The notes under the pieces are model-generated. The model searched no databases. It saw only the letters and a list, made by a program, of their open reading frames with translations, and was not told the origin of the DNA. The translations under genes and the position numbers were made by a program. This document shows positions 7,670-14,391 of a DNA stretch of 16,554 nucleotides, piece after piece; the first letter of the stretch is position 1, and every line of letters begins with the position of its first letter. The stretch is from Chloroflexota bacterium (GTDB lineage Bacteria > Chloroflexota > Limnocylindria > P2-11E): assembly GCA_005889445.1 (NCBI GenBank), contig VBGS01000122.1:1-16554 (forward strand). Reading direction: 5' to 3'.

Positions 7670-7675
7670 TCGCGC

Positions 7676-7915
7676 ATGAAAAACCCCACATGGCCCAAGG
7701 CGTTCGCGTTCATCGGTCTCGCGATCTTTGGACTGGTGCTGGCGCTCTATGCGACGTCGGTGGCGACCGCCGGCGTGACCGCTCGGATCCTCGGCGCTGA
7801 CAAATCCGGGGACTGGCTGACGACCGGGAGCGCGCTCCTCACGATCGGCATCGCGGCTGCGGCGGTGTTCGGGTTCCTCGCGCTCACGAACATCCGCGCG
7901 CTCACCCGCCGGTAG
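7676..7915 (+). CDS. Small two-helix membrane protein, unknown function
   Basis: I do not recognise a family. The product (79 aa) has two hydrophobic segments (about residues 9-32 and 49-70) separated by a short polar loop (ILGADKSGDW), and ends in basic RALTRR. It should be an integral membrane protein with both ends probably on the cytoplasmic side. The first methionine chosen is ATG 7676 because the promoter places the RNA start there. An in-frame TTG at 7664 lies inside the -10 element and is less likely. It stands alone, convergent with the tRNA-Leu gene. Confidence 0.6.
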   Translation: MKNPTWPKAFAFIGLAIFGLVLALYATSVATAGVTARILGADKSGDWLTTGSALLTIGIAAAAVFGFLALTNIRALTRR

Positions 7916-7927
7916 CAGACGTCGCGG

Positions 7928-7966
7928 GGCGAGGTGGGACGCCGACGCCCAGTCGGCGGGCTCGCC
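7928..7966. terminator. Nested GC-rich hairpin between convergent genes, possible terminator
   Basis: An inner 7-bp stem (7940-7946 with 7952-7958, loop of 5) sits inside an outer 6-bp stem (GGCGAG 7928-7933 with CTCGCC 7961-7966). It lies 12 nt after the small membrane gene and about 40 nt beyond the 3' end of the tRNA on the other strand. Neither side has a T-tract, so intrinsic termination is uncertain. It may slow polymerase or protect RNA ends. Confidence 0.35.
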
Positions 7967-8007
7967 TCCGCCCTCGCGCCTCTAGGACGGTGAGGACTTC
8001 CCGTCAG

Positions 8008-8092
8008 TGCCCAAGGTGGGATTCGAACCCACACGGGTGTTACCCCATCGGCTCCTAGGGCCGACGCGTCTGCCAGGTTTCGCCACTCGGGC
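8008..8092 (-). tRNA. tRNA-Leu(UAG)
   Basis: Read on the - strand, an 85-nt class II tRNA begins GCCCGAG and closes with CTTGGGC, giving a 7-bp acceptor stem with one G-T pair and discriminator A at 8008. The anticodon loop is CCTAGGA between TCGGC and GCCGA, so the anticodon is UAG (8055-8057), reading CUA. A long variable arm (GGGTAACACCC) fits leucine, and the T-loop GTTCGAATC is standard. CCA is not encoded, so it must be added after transcription. Confidence 0.95.
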
Positions 8093-8125
8093 GCGGTTTC
8101 ATGCTAACCGTGCCGAGATCGGCGG

Positions 8126-9052
8126 CTACGTCTTGCGGCGGTCCACCGCCCAGGTCGACCCGGGCCGACGCTTGGCGACCTCTTTCATTTCGGCGGCTGC
8201 CCGAGCTGCGGCGGTTGCGCCATCGAAGCGGCCCGGCGGGACGTTGACGACGCCGACCGAGAGCGAGGCGAGTGCGGTGCGCCGCAAGCGGCCACGACGG
8301 TCCCGGACCTCGAGCGATGCCCGCATCCGATCATCCTGGTCGTACAGCTCTGGCGCCATCTCGTCGAACCGTCGAGTCAGTATCTCCGCGATCGACTCGG
8401 CTTCGTCGATGTCGGCCAGCAGGACGAAGTCATCACCACCGATATGGCCGACGAAGCGGCTCTTCCCGCCACACTGGGCCACCCGCTCAAGGAGCTCGGC
8501 GAGGCGCGCGATCATGACGTCCCCTCGCAGGAAGCCGTAGTAGTCGTTGAACTCCTTGAAGCGGTCGATGTCCGCGTAGAGAAGGGCGAACGCGTCACCC
8601 GACGCGAGACGTCGTTCGATCTCCTCGGTGATCGTCATATTGCCCGGGAGCCCGGAAAGCGGGTTCAGGGCACGTAGCCCGTTGCTGCGGCGAAGCGAGG
8701 AGTTCACCCGCGCGATCAGCTCGTCCGCGTCGTACGGCTTGGTGATGTAGTCATCCGCCCCTGCGGAGAGCTCGGCGAGACGCGCCTCGCGGTCACCGTG
8801 CGCGCTCAAGAAAATGATCGGAAGGAAGCGATGCCGCGGATCGTGACGGACGGCCTCGCGCACCTCGGCGCCGGACATTCGGGGAAGCGCAAGGTCCAGA
8901 AGGACGAGATCGACGTGATCGTTGCTGATCGTCGCCAGCGCGGACACGCCGTCCTCGGCCTCGGAGCAGGTGAAGCCCGCGTCCACGAGGAGCTCGCGGA
9001 CCGCCGCGCGGGTGTCGGGATCGTCCTCCACGACGAGGACTCGTCCCCCCAC
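8126..9052 (-). CDS. Response regulator with REC and GGDEF-like (GGDDF) domains
   Basis: The product (308 aa) has an N-terminal receiver domain with acidic Glu9-Asp10-Asp11, phospho-acceptor Asp53 (LLDLALP), Ser83 and Lys105 (TKPYD). A diguanylate-cyclase-like domain follows (about 128-300): LSGLPGN, DIDRFKEFNDYYGFLRGD, and GGDDF at 205-209 in place of GGDEF. The usual RxxD inhibitory site is absent (Gly196 and Arg199 at those positions). The Asp at the fourth position may still support catalysis or may mark a non-catalytic c-di-GMP/GTP domain. GTG 9052 is the only start close to the REC domain, because an in-frame stop lies 3 nt upstream of it. A -35-like TTGAGA (9082-9087) and a -10-like TCGAAT (9061-9066) on this strand would give a nearly leaderless RNA. 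It is a single gene with no kinase beside it. Confidence 0.88.
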   Translation of the reverse strand: MGGRVLVVEDDPDTRAAVRELLVDAGFTCSEAEDGVSALATISNDHVDLVLLDLALPRMSGAEVREAVRHDPRHRFLPIIFLSAHGDREARLAELSAGADDYITKPYDADELIARVNSSLRRSNGLRALNPLSGLPGNMTITEEIERRLASGDAFALLYADIDRFKEFNDYYGFLRGDVMIARLAELLERVAQCGGKSRFVGHIGGDDFVLLADIDEAESIAEILTRRFDEMAPELYDQDDRMRASLEVRDRRGRLRRTALASLSVGVVNVPPGRFDGATAAARAAAEMKEVAKRRPGSTWAVDRRKT

Positions 9053-9141
9053 GCATCAAGATTCGATCGGCCGCCAGCCTGTCTCAATAGGAGAGGGGTA
9101 CCGGAATCGCTTGCTTTGCCGCTCGAAAAGTTAACGGGCGG

Positions 9142-10038
9142 TCAACGTAGGCGGGCTTCGATCCCCGAGAGGCGCTCGATGACGCGGAGTAACGCGTGGT
9201 TCCCCTCGCGCCCGCCCCCGTCCTGCTGAAGCGCGGTATAGAGGGCGTGAACGAGGGATGTGCCGGGCAGCGAGACGTGACCCGCGTAGGCGCCCTCGAG
9301 GACGAGTCGCAGGTCCTTCTGCTGGAGGTCGACCATGAAGCCGGGCCGAAAATCGCCGGCCAGCATCTTCGGTGCGTAGTTCTGCATCGCCCACGACGAG
9401 CCCGCCCCACCCGCGATGACCTGACGCGTGCGTTCGAGATCGATGCCCTGCGCCTTCGCGAAGACGAGCGCTTCGGACACCCCGAGGTTGTTGATCGCCA
9501 CCGCGATCTGGTTCGCCAGCTTGCACGCCTGACCTGCCCCGTGGTCCCCGATGTGGACGATCGTCTTGCCGAGCGCCTCGAAAAGCGGCATCGCCCGCGC
9601 GACGTCCTTCGCCTCGCCGCCGACCATGATGGCGAGCCGTGCTTCGATCGCGCCGACCTCGCCGCCAGAGACCGGCGCGTCGAGCGTGTCAAACGGCGGG
9701 CGGTTCGCGGCCGCGCGTCTCGCGAACTCGCGTGTCGCCGCCGGGCTGATCGTGCTCATGTCGACGGCGAGGAGACCCTCATGCGCGCCGGCAGCGATGC
9801 CATTCGGCCCGAAGGTGACCGCTTCGACATCCGGCGTGTTCGTGACCATGGTCACGACGATGTCGGTCCGCTCGGCGACCTCGCGCGGGCTGGCGACCAC
9901 GGTCGCGCCGGCTTCGGCGAGCGGCTTGGCGCGATCCGCCGTCCGGTTCGTCACGGTCACGGAGAATCCCGCACGCAGCGCATTTCGCGCCATCGGCGTG
10001 CCCATGATCCCGAGACCGACGAACCCGACGCGCTCCAC
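9142..10038 (-). CDS. Beta-hydroxyacid dehydrogenase, 3-hydroxyisobutyrate/tartronate-semialdehyde reductase family
   Basis: The product (298 aa, full family length) has a Rossmann domain with GLGIMG (8-13), the substrate-binding DAPVSGG (120-126), the catalytic lysine Lys173 in GAGQACKLANQ, and the usual all-helical C-terminal domain. NRT (31-33) after the second strand suggests NADP(H) preference, as in glyoxylate/succinic-semialdehyde reductases, but substrate cannot be assigned from sequence. The GTG start lies 2 nt after the stop of the upstream acidic-protein gene, so the two are probably co-transcribed. There is no valine- or glyoxylate-pathway gene nearby to narrow the role. Confidence 0.9.
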   Translation of the reverse strand: MERVGFVGLGIMGTPMARNALRAGFSVTVTNRTADRAKPLAEAGATVVASPREVAERTDIVVTMVTNTPDVEAVTFGPNGIAAGAHEGLLAVDMSTISPAATREFARRAAANRPPFDTLDAPVSGGEVGAIEARLAIMVGGEAKDVARAMPLFEALGKTIVHIGDHGAGQACKLANQIAVAINNLGVSEALVFAKAQGIDLERTRQVIAGGAGSSWAMQNYAPKMLAGDFRPGFMVDLQQKDLRLVLEGAYAGHVSLPGTSLVHALYTALQQDGGGREGNHALLRVIERLSGIEARLR

Positions 10039-10040
10039 GG

Positions 10041-10394
10041 TTAGTTCTCGCGGTCGAGGTCGTCGTCGCGCGAGAGGAACACGCTGCGGTCGCCGGCCTC
10101 CTCGCTCACGAGGAAGGTCCCCTCTTCGGTCTCGTCCACGTTGACCGACGCGACCAGCAGATCGTCGGTCACATGAGTGAAGCCATGCGCGCGCGCGAGC
10201 TCGTTGGCGATCGCCTCCGCCAGCGAGGCCTCCTCGTACGACTCGATGAGCAGCGTGCGCGCTTTCTTCACGAGCGCGAAGAATTCGACCGGCTCGAAGC
10301 GGCGCTCGTGCACGAGGAGCACCGCGGTGCCGAGATCTTCATCGCCTTCATGGATCTCGTAGAAGAACACCTGCGGTCGTCGAGCGTACCCCAT
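10041..10394 (-). CDS. Acidic hypothetical protein, function unknown
   Basis: I do not recognise this protein. From ATG 10394 it is 117 aa, soluble and acidic, with no signal peptide or helix-turn-helix that I can see. It begins GYARRPQVFFYEI, has a helical middle (FFALVKKARTLLIESYEEA) and ends in a run of charged residues (SRDDDLDREN). The same frame extends to a TTG at 10427, but that would overlap the divergent tig start, so ATG 10394 is preferred. It precedes the hydroxyacid dehydrogenase by 2 nt and is likely in the same transcript. Codon use looks like that of its neighbours, so it is probably a real gene. Confidence 0.65.
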   Translation of the reverse strand: MGYARRPQVFFYEIHEGDEDLGTAVLLVHERRFEPVEFFALVKKARTLLIESYEEASLAEAIANELARAHGFTHVTDDLLVASVNVDETEEGTFLVSEEAGDRSVFLSRDDDLDREN

Positions 10395-10412
10395 TAGAAT
10401 TGGGTCATCTCC

Positions 10413-11864
10413 ATGCAGGAATCGCAAAGCGCCGTCGCGCCGTCAGTGCGTCACACCCTGAAGAGAGAGCCTGGTTCCCGGGTCGTTCTCGAGGTGGAAA
10501 TCGCGCCAGATCGGCTCGCGCGCGCGACCGATTCGGTCTTCGCGCGGCACGTGCAGCACGCCAAGATCCCGGGCTTCCGGCCGGGAAAGGCGCCGCGCGG
10601 CATGTACGAGCGCACCTATGGTCGCGACCACCTCTGGGAGGAGGCCGCGGAGGACCTCGTCGAGGACACCTACCGCGAGATCCTTGACGAGGAAAAGCTC
10701 GAGCCGATCGACCGTCCCGACGTGAAGCTCGACGAGGTGGCCGAAGGAAAGCCGGTCCGCTACACGGCGACGGTCGTCGTCCGTCCCGAGGTGACGCTAG
10801 GCGACTACCGCGCGCACGGCGTCACCGTCGAGCCGGTGCCGCCGGCCGAGGACGAGATCGATCGGACGATCGCAGCGATGCGCGAAAGTCACGCGCAGCT
10901 TCGACCGGTCGAGCGCCCCGCTCAGAAGGGCGACGTGCTGACCGTCGACATCGACGCGAAAGTCGGCGAGCGAAACGTCACCTTCGCCCGGAACGCCCAC
11001 GTCGAGGCGGGGAAGGAGCTCGGGATCACCGGACTCGGCGAGGCGCTCGTCGGCATGAGCGCCGGCGAAGACAAGAAGATCGAGCTCACGTTCCCGAGCG
11101 ACGCCAGTGAAAGGGAGCTGACCGGCAAGCCCGGCACCTTCAGCATCCGCCCTTCGCAGGTGGCCGAGAAGGTCCTGCCGCCGCTCGATGACGATTTCGC
11201 GAAGACCGTCGGTGTCGCGGACCTTGCCGCGCTACGCCGCAGCGTCAAGAACGAGCTCGCTCACGCGGCCTTTCATGAGGCACGCGATGACGCGGCCGAC
11301 AAGGCGATGGAGCACGCGCTGGCGACATCGCAGGTGGAGGTCCCCGAGGTCCTCGTTCGCGACGAGCTCGACCACCTGGTGGCCGACCTGAAGGCGCGCA
11401 TCAAGGAGGAGGGGCTCACGTATGAGAAATTCCTGCTCCAGACACGCAAGACCGAGGAGGAGCTCCGGACGGAGTGGCTTCCCATCGCCGAGCGCCGGGC
11501 GCGCTCGCTGCTGGTGATCGACGCCATCGCACGCCAGGAGGGGATCACGGTGAGCGGGAACGAGCTGGCCGCGCAGGCGGCGATGTCGCCGCTCGCGCAG
11601 GTCGATCCGCAGGCGCTGCGCTCGCCGCAGGTGCTTTCGTCGCTCGCCCGCTCGATCCGCAATCGCAAGACCGTCGATAAGCTCATCGGGCTCGAGAGCC
11701 CGGACGCCGAGCGGGAAGCGATCAAGCGCGCCGGCGGCGAGGACGTCGATTTCCACGGCGGCGAAGCGCCGCCTCCGGATGAGCCGAAGATCATCATCCC
11801 CGAGAAGACGGACGCCACGCCAGAAGGTCGCGAAGCGCTCCGGGCGATGTTGGAGAAGAAATAG
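10413..11864 (+). CDS. tig: Trigger factor, ribosome-associated chaperone and peptidyl-prolyl isomerase
   Basis: The product (483 aa) binds nascent chains at the ribosome exit tunnel. The N-terminal domain carries the ribosome-binding signature GFRPGKAP (residues 54-61). An FKBP-like domain follows (about 160-250; GDVLTVDIDAKV, GLGEALVGMSAGE), then a helical C-terminal chaperone domain. It is somewhat longer than the usual 430-450 aa because of a charged C-terminal extension after about residue 425 (GGEAPPPDEPKIIIPEK). The ATG at 10413 has no Shine-Dalgarno. A TAGAAT at 10395-10400 could act as a -10 giving a very short leader. The common tig-clpP-clpX arrangement is not present: the downstream gene is convergent and unrelated. 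Confidence 0.92.
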   Translation: MQESQSAVAPSVRHTLKREPGSRVVLEVEIAPDRLARATDSVFARHVQHAKIPGFRPGKAPRGMYERTYGRDHLWEEAAEDLVEDTYREILDEEKLEPIDRPDVKLDEVAEGKPVRYTATVVVRPEVTLGDYRAHGVTVEPVPPAEDEIDRTIAAMRESHAQLRPVERPAQKGDVLTVDIDAKVGERNVTFARNAHVEAGKELGITGLGEALVGMSAGEDKKIELTFPSDASERELTGKPGTFSIRPSQVAEKVLPPLDDDFAKTVGVADLAALRRSVKNELAHAAFHEARDDAADKAMEHALATSQVEVPEVLVRDELDHLVADLKARIKEEGLTYEKFLLQTRKTEEELRTEWLPIAERRARSLLVIDAIARQEGITVSGNELAAQAAMSPLAQVDPQALRSPQVLSSLARSIRNRKTVDKLIGLESPDAEREAIKRAGGEDVDFHGGEAPPPDEPKIIIPEKTDATPEGREALRAMLEKK

Positions 11865-11877
11865 CCGGGGTCGGCTA
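11862..11877 (-). terminator. Hairpin containing both convergent stop codons; intrinsic terminator for the - strand operon
   Basis: TAGCCG (11862-11867), loop GGGT and CGGCTA (11872-11877) form a perfect 6-bp stem. The left arm starts with the tig stop TAG, and the right arm ends with the complement of the hydrolase stop TAG. On the - strand the stem is followed by TTTCTTCT, a U-rich tail expected of an intrinsic terminator. On the + strand the following bases are GC-rich, so termination in the tig direction is not supported. Confidence 0.5.
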
Positions 11878-12867
11878 CGCGAGGTACCTCCGGAACCACT
11901 CGATGGTCGCGACCCATGCCATCTGCGCCTGCACCGCGTTGTAGCGATCGCCCGCCGCGTTCGTGTCGTTGTGGAACGCGTGATTCACGCCCGGATACAC
12001 CGTGATCTGGTACGGGACGCCCGCTTTCTTGAGCTGCTCTTCCATCTGCGGCGCTGTGCCGGTGATCCGCGTGTCCTGCTCCGCGTAGACCGCGAACACG
12101 GCGGCTTTCGCTTTGGCGAGCTCGGCGAAGTTCGCGGGCTGCGGGCCATAGAAGGGGACGGCGGCCTTCAGCTCTGCGGGCGCGCCGCCGCAGAGGATGT
12201 TCCAGACCTCACCGCCGCCGAAGCAGAAACCGACGGCGCCTGCCGTCCCGGAGGTCTGTCCCCGGAGGTAGGCGAACGTCGCGTTGTGATCGGCGAGCTT
12301 GTCGGGGACCGATCGTTTCCCGAGCGCGGCGTTGTACGCCGCCGGATCGATGAGCTTCTCCGCACCGCCGTCGCGAGCCGCGAGGTCGATGTTGACCGCG
12401 ACGAATCCGGCCGTGGCCACTCGCCGCACGACGTCCTTGATGTGTTCGGTCTGACCGCGGTTCTCGTGTATGACGACGACGCCCGGGACCTTTCCGCTCG
12501 CCGCGGCGGGTCGGGCTTGGTAGGCCATCAGACTCGCGCCGTCGGCCCCGCGCACATCGGGCTTCGACACCGCGATCCGCGGATCGGTCTCCTTGACCGT
12601 GATCCCGTCGGCGGTCGGCGCGGCGGGAGGCGTCGCAAACGGCTGTGCCACGAGGGCCGCGGCGCTCGGGCTGGGTGTCGGGCTCGCGCTCGACGCGGCG
12701 GGACGCGCCGAGAGGTCGCACGCCGCCAGGATCGAAGCGGCCAGCGCAGCGCTGCCGGCGATGAGTGACACGCGGCGGACGAGCTCGCGCCGCGGGATCA
12801 GACCGTCACGAAAATCCTCGACGTGCTCCTCGATGAAGTAGCGCTGGGTTTCGTTCAGCTCACCCAT
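11875..12867 (-). CDS. Dienelactone-hydrolase-family alpha/beta hydrolase, predicted exported lipoprotein
   Basis: The product is 330 aa. A cytoplasmic-looking leader (about residues 1-26) precedes RRELVRRVSLIAG, a hydrophobic helix and a lipobox LAAC with Cys50, suggesting Tat-like or Sec export and lipid anchoring. A Ser/Pro/Ala-rich linker (about 55-85) follows. The hydrolase domain has the nucleophile Cys215 in GFCFGGG, Asp265 (AEQDTRI), His296 (VNHAFHN) and Glu135 in VIHENRG, the dienelactone hydrolase set. The natural substrate is unknown. The ATG at 12867 is chosen over longer starts because AGGAGA lies 6-8 nt before it, directly at the stop of the upstream ATPase gene (13-nt gap). It therefore ends the kinase/regulator operon, although a functional link to signalling is not evident. 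Confidence 0.88.
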   Translation of the reverse strand: MGELNETQRYFIEEHVEDFRDGLIPRRELVRRVSLIAGSAALAASILAACDLSARPAASSASPTPSPSAAALVAQPFATPPAAPTADGITVKETDPRIAVSKPDVRGADGASLMAYQARPAAASGKVPGVVVIHENRGQTEHIKDVVRRVATAGFVAVNIDLAARDGGAEKLIDPAAYNAALGKRSVPDKLADHNATFAYLRGQTSGTAGAVGFCFGGGEVWNILCGGAPAELKAAVPFYGPQPANFAELAKAKAAVFAVYAEQDTRITGTAPQMEEQLKKAGVPYQITVYPGVNHAFHNDTNAAGDRYNAVQAQMAWVATIEWFRRYLA

Positions 12868-12880
12868 GATCGGGTCTCCT

Positions 12881-14026
12881 TCAGCGGCCGGCAGGTGCGG
12901 CGACCGCGATGTGCGCCGCAAGGTCGCGGATGACCTTCGACGCCGCGCTGTCGGGGTGCAGGACCGCGAGCGGCCGACCGCGGTCGGCCGCATCGTCGCA
13001 GGCAGGTGTGTAGGGGATCACGATGTCGGCCTTACGGTTGAAGAAGCGCGAGATCTGATCCATCTCCACGCCCGATTCGCTCGAGCGGTTGACTACGACG
13101 ATGATCCGCTCGCGGGGGAACGAGAGCTTCTCCAGGACCTCGAGCGATTCCTTGGTCGCCTTGAGTGACGGGAGGTGGGCCGCAGTGACGACGACCACCG
13201 CATCGGCGACGTCGAGGGCGGCGAGCACCTGCTGGGTGAAGCTCGCCGGCGCATCGACGATCACGTAATCGGACTGCCTGCGAAGCTGGTCGATCGCCTG
13301 CTGCACCGCGGGCACCGTGACGAGCTCGGCATGCTCGGGCACATCGCTGCCGGCGAGCACGCGGACGCCGCTGCGGTCCTGGACCAGGTAGCGGTCGAAA
13401 GCCGCCTCATCGATGTCACCCGATGCTTCGGCCGCGAGGTGGGCGAGCGTTTTGGGGGGCTGCAGGTTCATCAGCATCGGGGCGTTCCCGAACTCCAGGT
13501 TCAGGTCGAGGAGTGAGACGCGGTAGATCGTCGTCGCCGCGAGCGCCACCGCTGAGTTCACGGCGAGCATCGTGTTGCCGACGCCGCCCTTTCCGTGGAC
13601 GAACACCACCACATTGCCGCCTCGCTTGGTCGTGCCGGTCCCGTGGATCGCCCTGAACCGTTTGATCAGGACCTCGATCTTCGCGGAGAGCACGGCCATC
13701 TCGACCGGCTTCGGGATGTACTCGTCGGCGCCTTCCGCGTAACCGGTGAGAACGTCGTCGGCCTGCTTGCGAGCGGAGAGCATCACCACCGGGATCCGCG
13801 CGGTGCGGTGATCGGCCCGGAGCCGGCGCGTCAGCTCGAAGCCGTTCATGTTGGGCATGTTCACGTCGGTGATCACCAGGTCCGGCGCCTTCGCGCGGAT
13901 GAGCTTGAGCGCCTCCCAGCCGTCGTTCGCGACCTGGACGTCGTAGCCGTGACGCGCAAGCCAGGTCGAGAGCAGCTTTCGGATCTGTTCTTCGTCGTCG
14001 ACGAAGAGGACGCGTTCGCCTGCCAC
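12881..14026 (-). CDS. REC-CpaE/TadZ-like fusion: receiver domain plus MinD/ParA-type ATPase
   Basis: The product (381 aa) joins a receiver domain (about 1-120; Asp10/Asp11, phospho-acceptor Asp54, Ser84, Lys106) to a MinD/ParA-like ATPase domain (about 135-375). The deviant Walker A motif reads GKGGVGNTM (145-153). The family signature Lys146 is kept, but the phosphate-loop Lys is replaced by Asn151, as is common in CpaE/TadZ localisation proteins. LLDLNLEFG and VIVDAPASF are the switch and Walker B-like segments. Such proteins usually place Tad/Flp pili or polar complexes, but no pilus genes are in this window. The GTG start shares one base with the previous stop (TAGTG). Its operon with a kinase and a REC protein suggests phospho-controlled localisation. 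Confidence 0.88.
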   Translation of the reverse strand: MAGERVLFVDDEEQIRKLLSTWLARHGYDVQVANDGWEALKLIRAKAPDLVITDVNMPNMNGFELTRRLRADHRTARIPVVMLSARKQADDVLTGYAEGADEYIPKPVEMAVLSAKIEVLIKRFRAIHGTGTTKRGGNVVVFVHGKGGVGNTMLAVNSAVALAATTIYRVSLLDLNLEFGNAPMLMNLQPPKTLAHLAAEASGDIDEAAFDRYLVQDRSGVRVLAGSDVPEHAELVTVPAVQQAIDQLRRQSDYVIVDAPASFTQQVLAALDVADAVVVVTAAHLPSLKATKESLEVLEKLSFPRERIIVVVNRSSESGVEMDQISRFFNRKADIVIPYTPACDDAADRGRPLAVLHPDSAASKVIRDLAAHIAVAAPAGR

Positions 14027-14391
14027 TAGCTCTTGGCGAACTCGGCGACCCGCGCGCGCAGCTCGCTCACCGTGAAGGGCTTCGCGAGATGCGCCGCGGC
14101 GCCGTGCCTGAAGCACTCCTCAATCTGCTCGCGCTGCGCCGACGCGGTCACGAAGACGATCGGGATTTGCGCGAGCCGCGCGTCGGCGCGCATCGCGTCC
14201 GCCATCTCGAATCCGGTCATCTCGGGCATCGCAACGTCGCTGAAGACTACGTCAGGCCGCATCTCGGTTATCAGCGCGAGCCCGAGCCTGCCGTTCTCGG
14301 CGAAACGCACGTCGTGCGTTGTCGCGCGGAGCGCCGAGGCCACGAGCTTGCGGATCATCGGGTCGTCCTCGCAGAACACGATGCGGCTCAC
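14026..14391 (-). CDS. Single-domain response regulator (CheY-like)
   Basis: The product (121 aa) is a lone receiver domain: acidic Glu8-Asp9-Asp10, phospho-acceptor Asp52 (VVFSDVAMP), Thr82 (VTAS) and Lys104 (AKPF). There is no output domain, so it acts through protein contact or as a phosphate shuttle. Its GTG start overlaps the kinase stop by 4 nt (GTGA) and its stop overlaps the next gene by 1 nt. This implies translational coupling, with the kinase, this protein and the REC-ATPase made in fixed ratio. The simplest inference is that the adjacent kinase phosphorylates one or both receiver domains. Confidence 0.9.
   Translation of the reverse strand: MSRIVFCEDDPMIRKLVASALRATTHDVRFAENGRLGLALITEMRPDVVFSDVAMPEMTGFEMADAMRADARLAQIPIVFVTASAQREQIEECFRHGAAAHLAKPFTVSELRARVAEFAKS

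Noticed and set aside
8112..8123. Small inverted repeat GCCG-AGAT-CGGC between the REC-GGDEF gene and the tRNA
   Set aside because: A 4-bp stem without a T-tract is too weak to call a terminator.
11881..11890. Perfect palindrome GAGGTACCTC
   Set aside because: It lies inside the hydrolase coding sequence, is only 10 bp and has no regulatory context.
11779..12768. Long + strand open frame opposite the dienelactone hydrolase
   Set aside because: The - strand frame has a ribosome site, lipobox and catalytic triad. The + strand translation has low-complexity Arg/Gly/Val composition and no motif.
12881..14026. Part of a Tad/Flp pilus locus
   Set aside because: Only the CpaE-like protein is present. 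No CpaF, TadB/C, secretin or prepilin genes are in the window.
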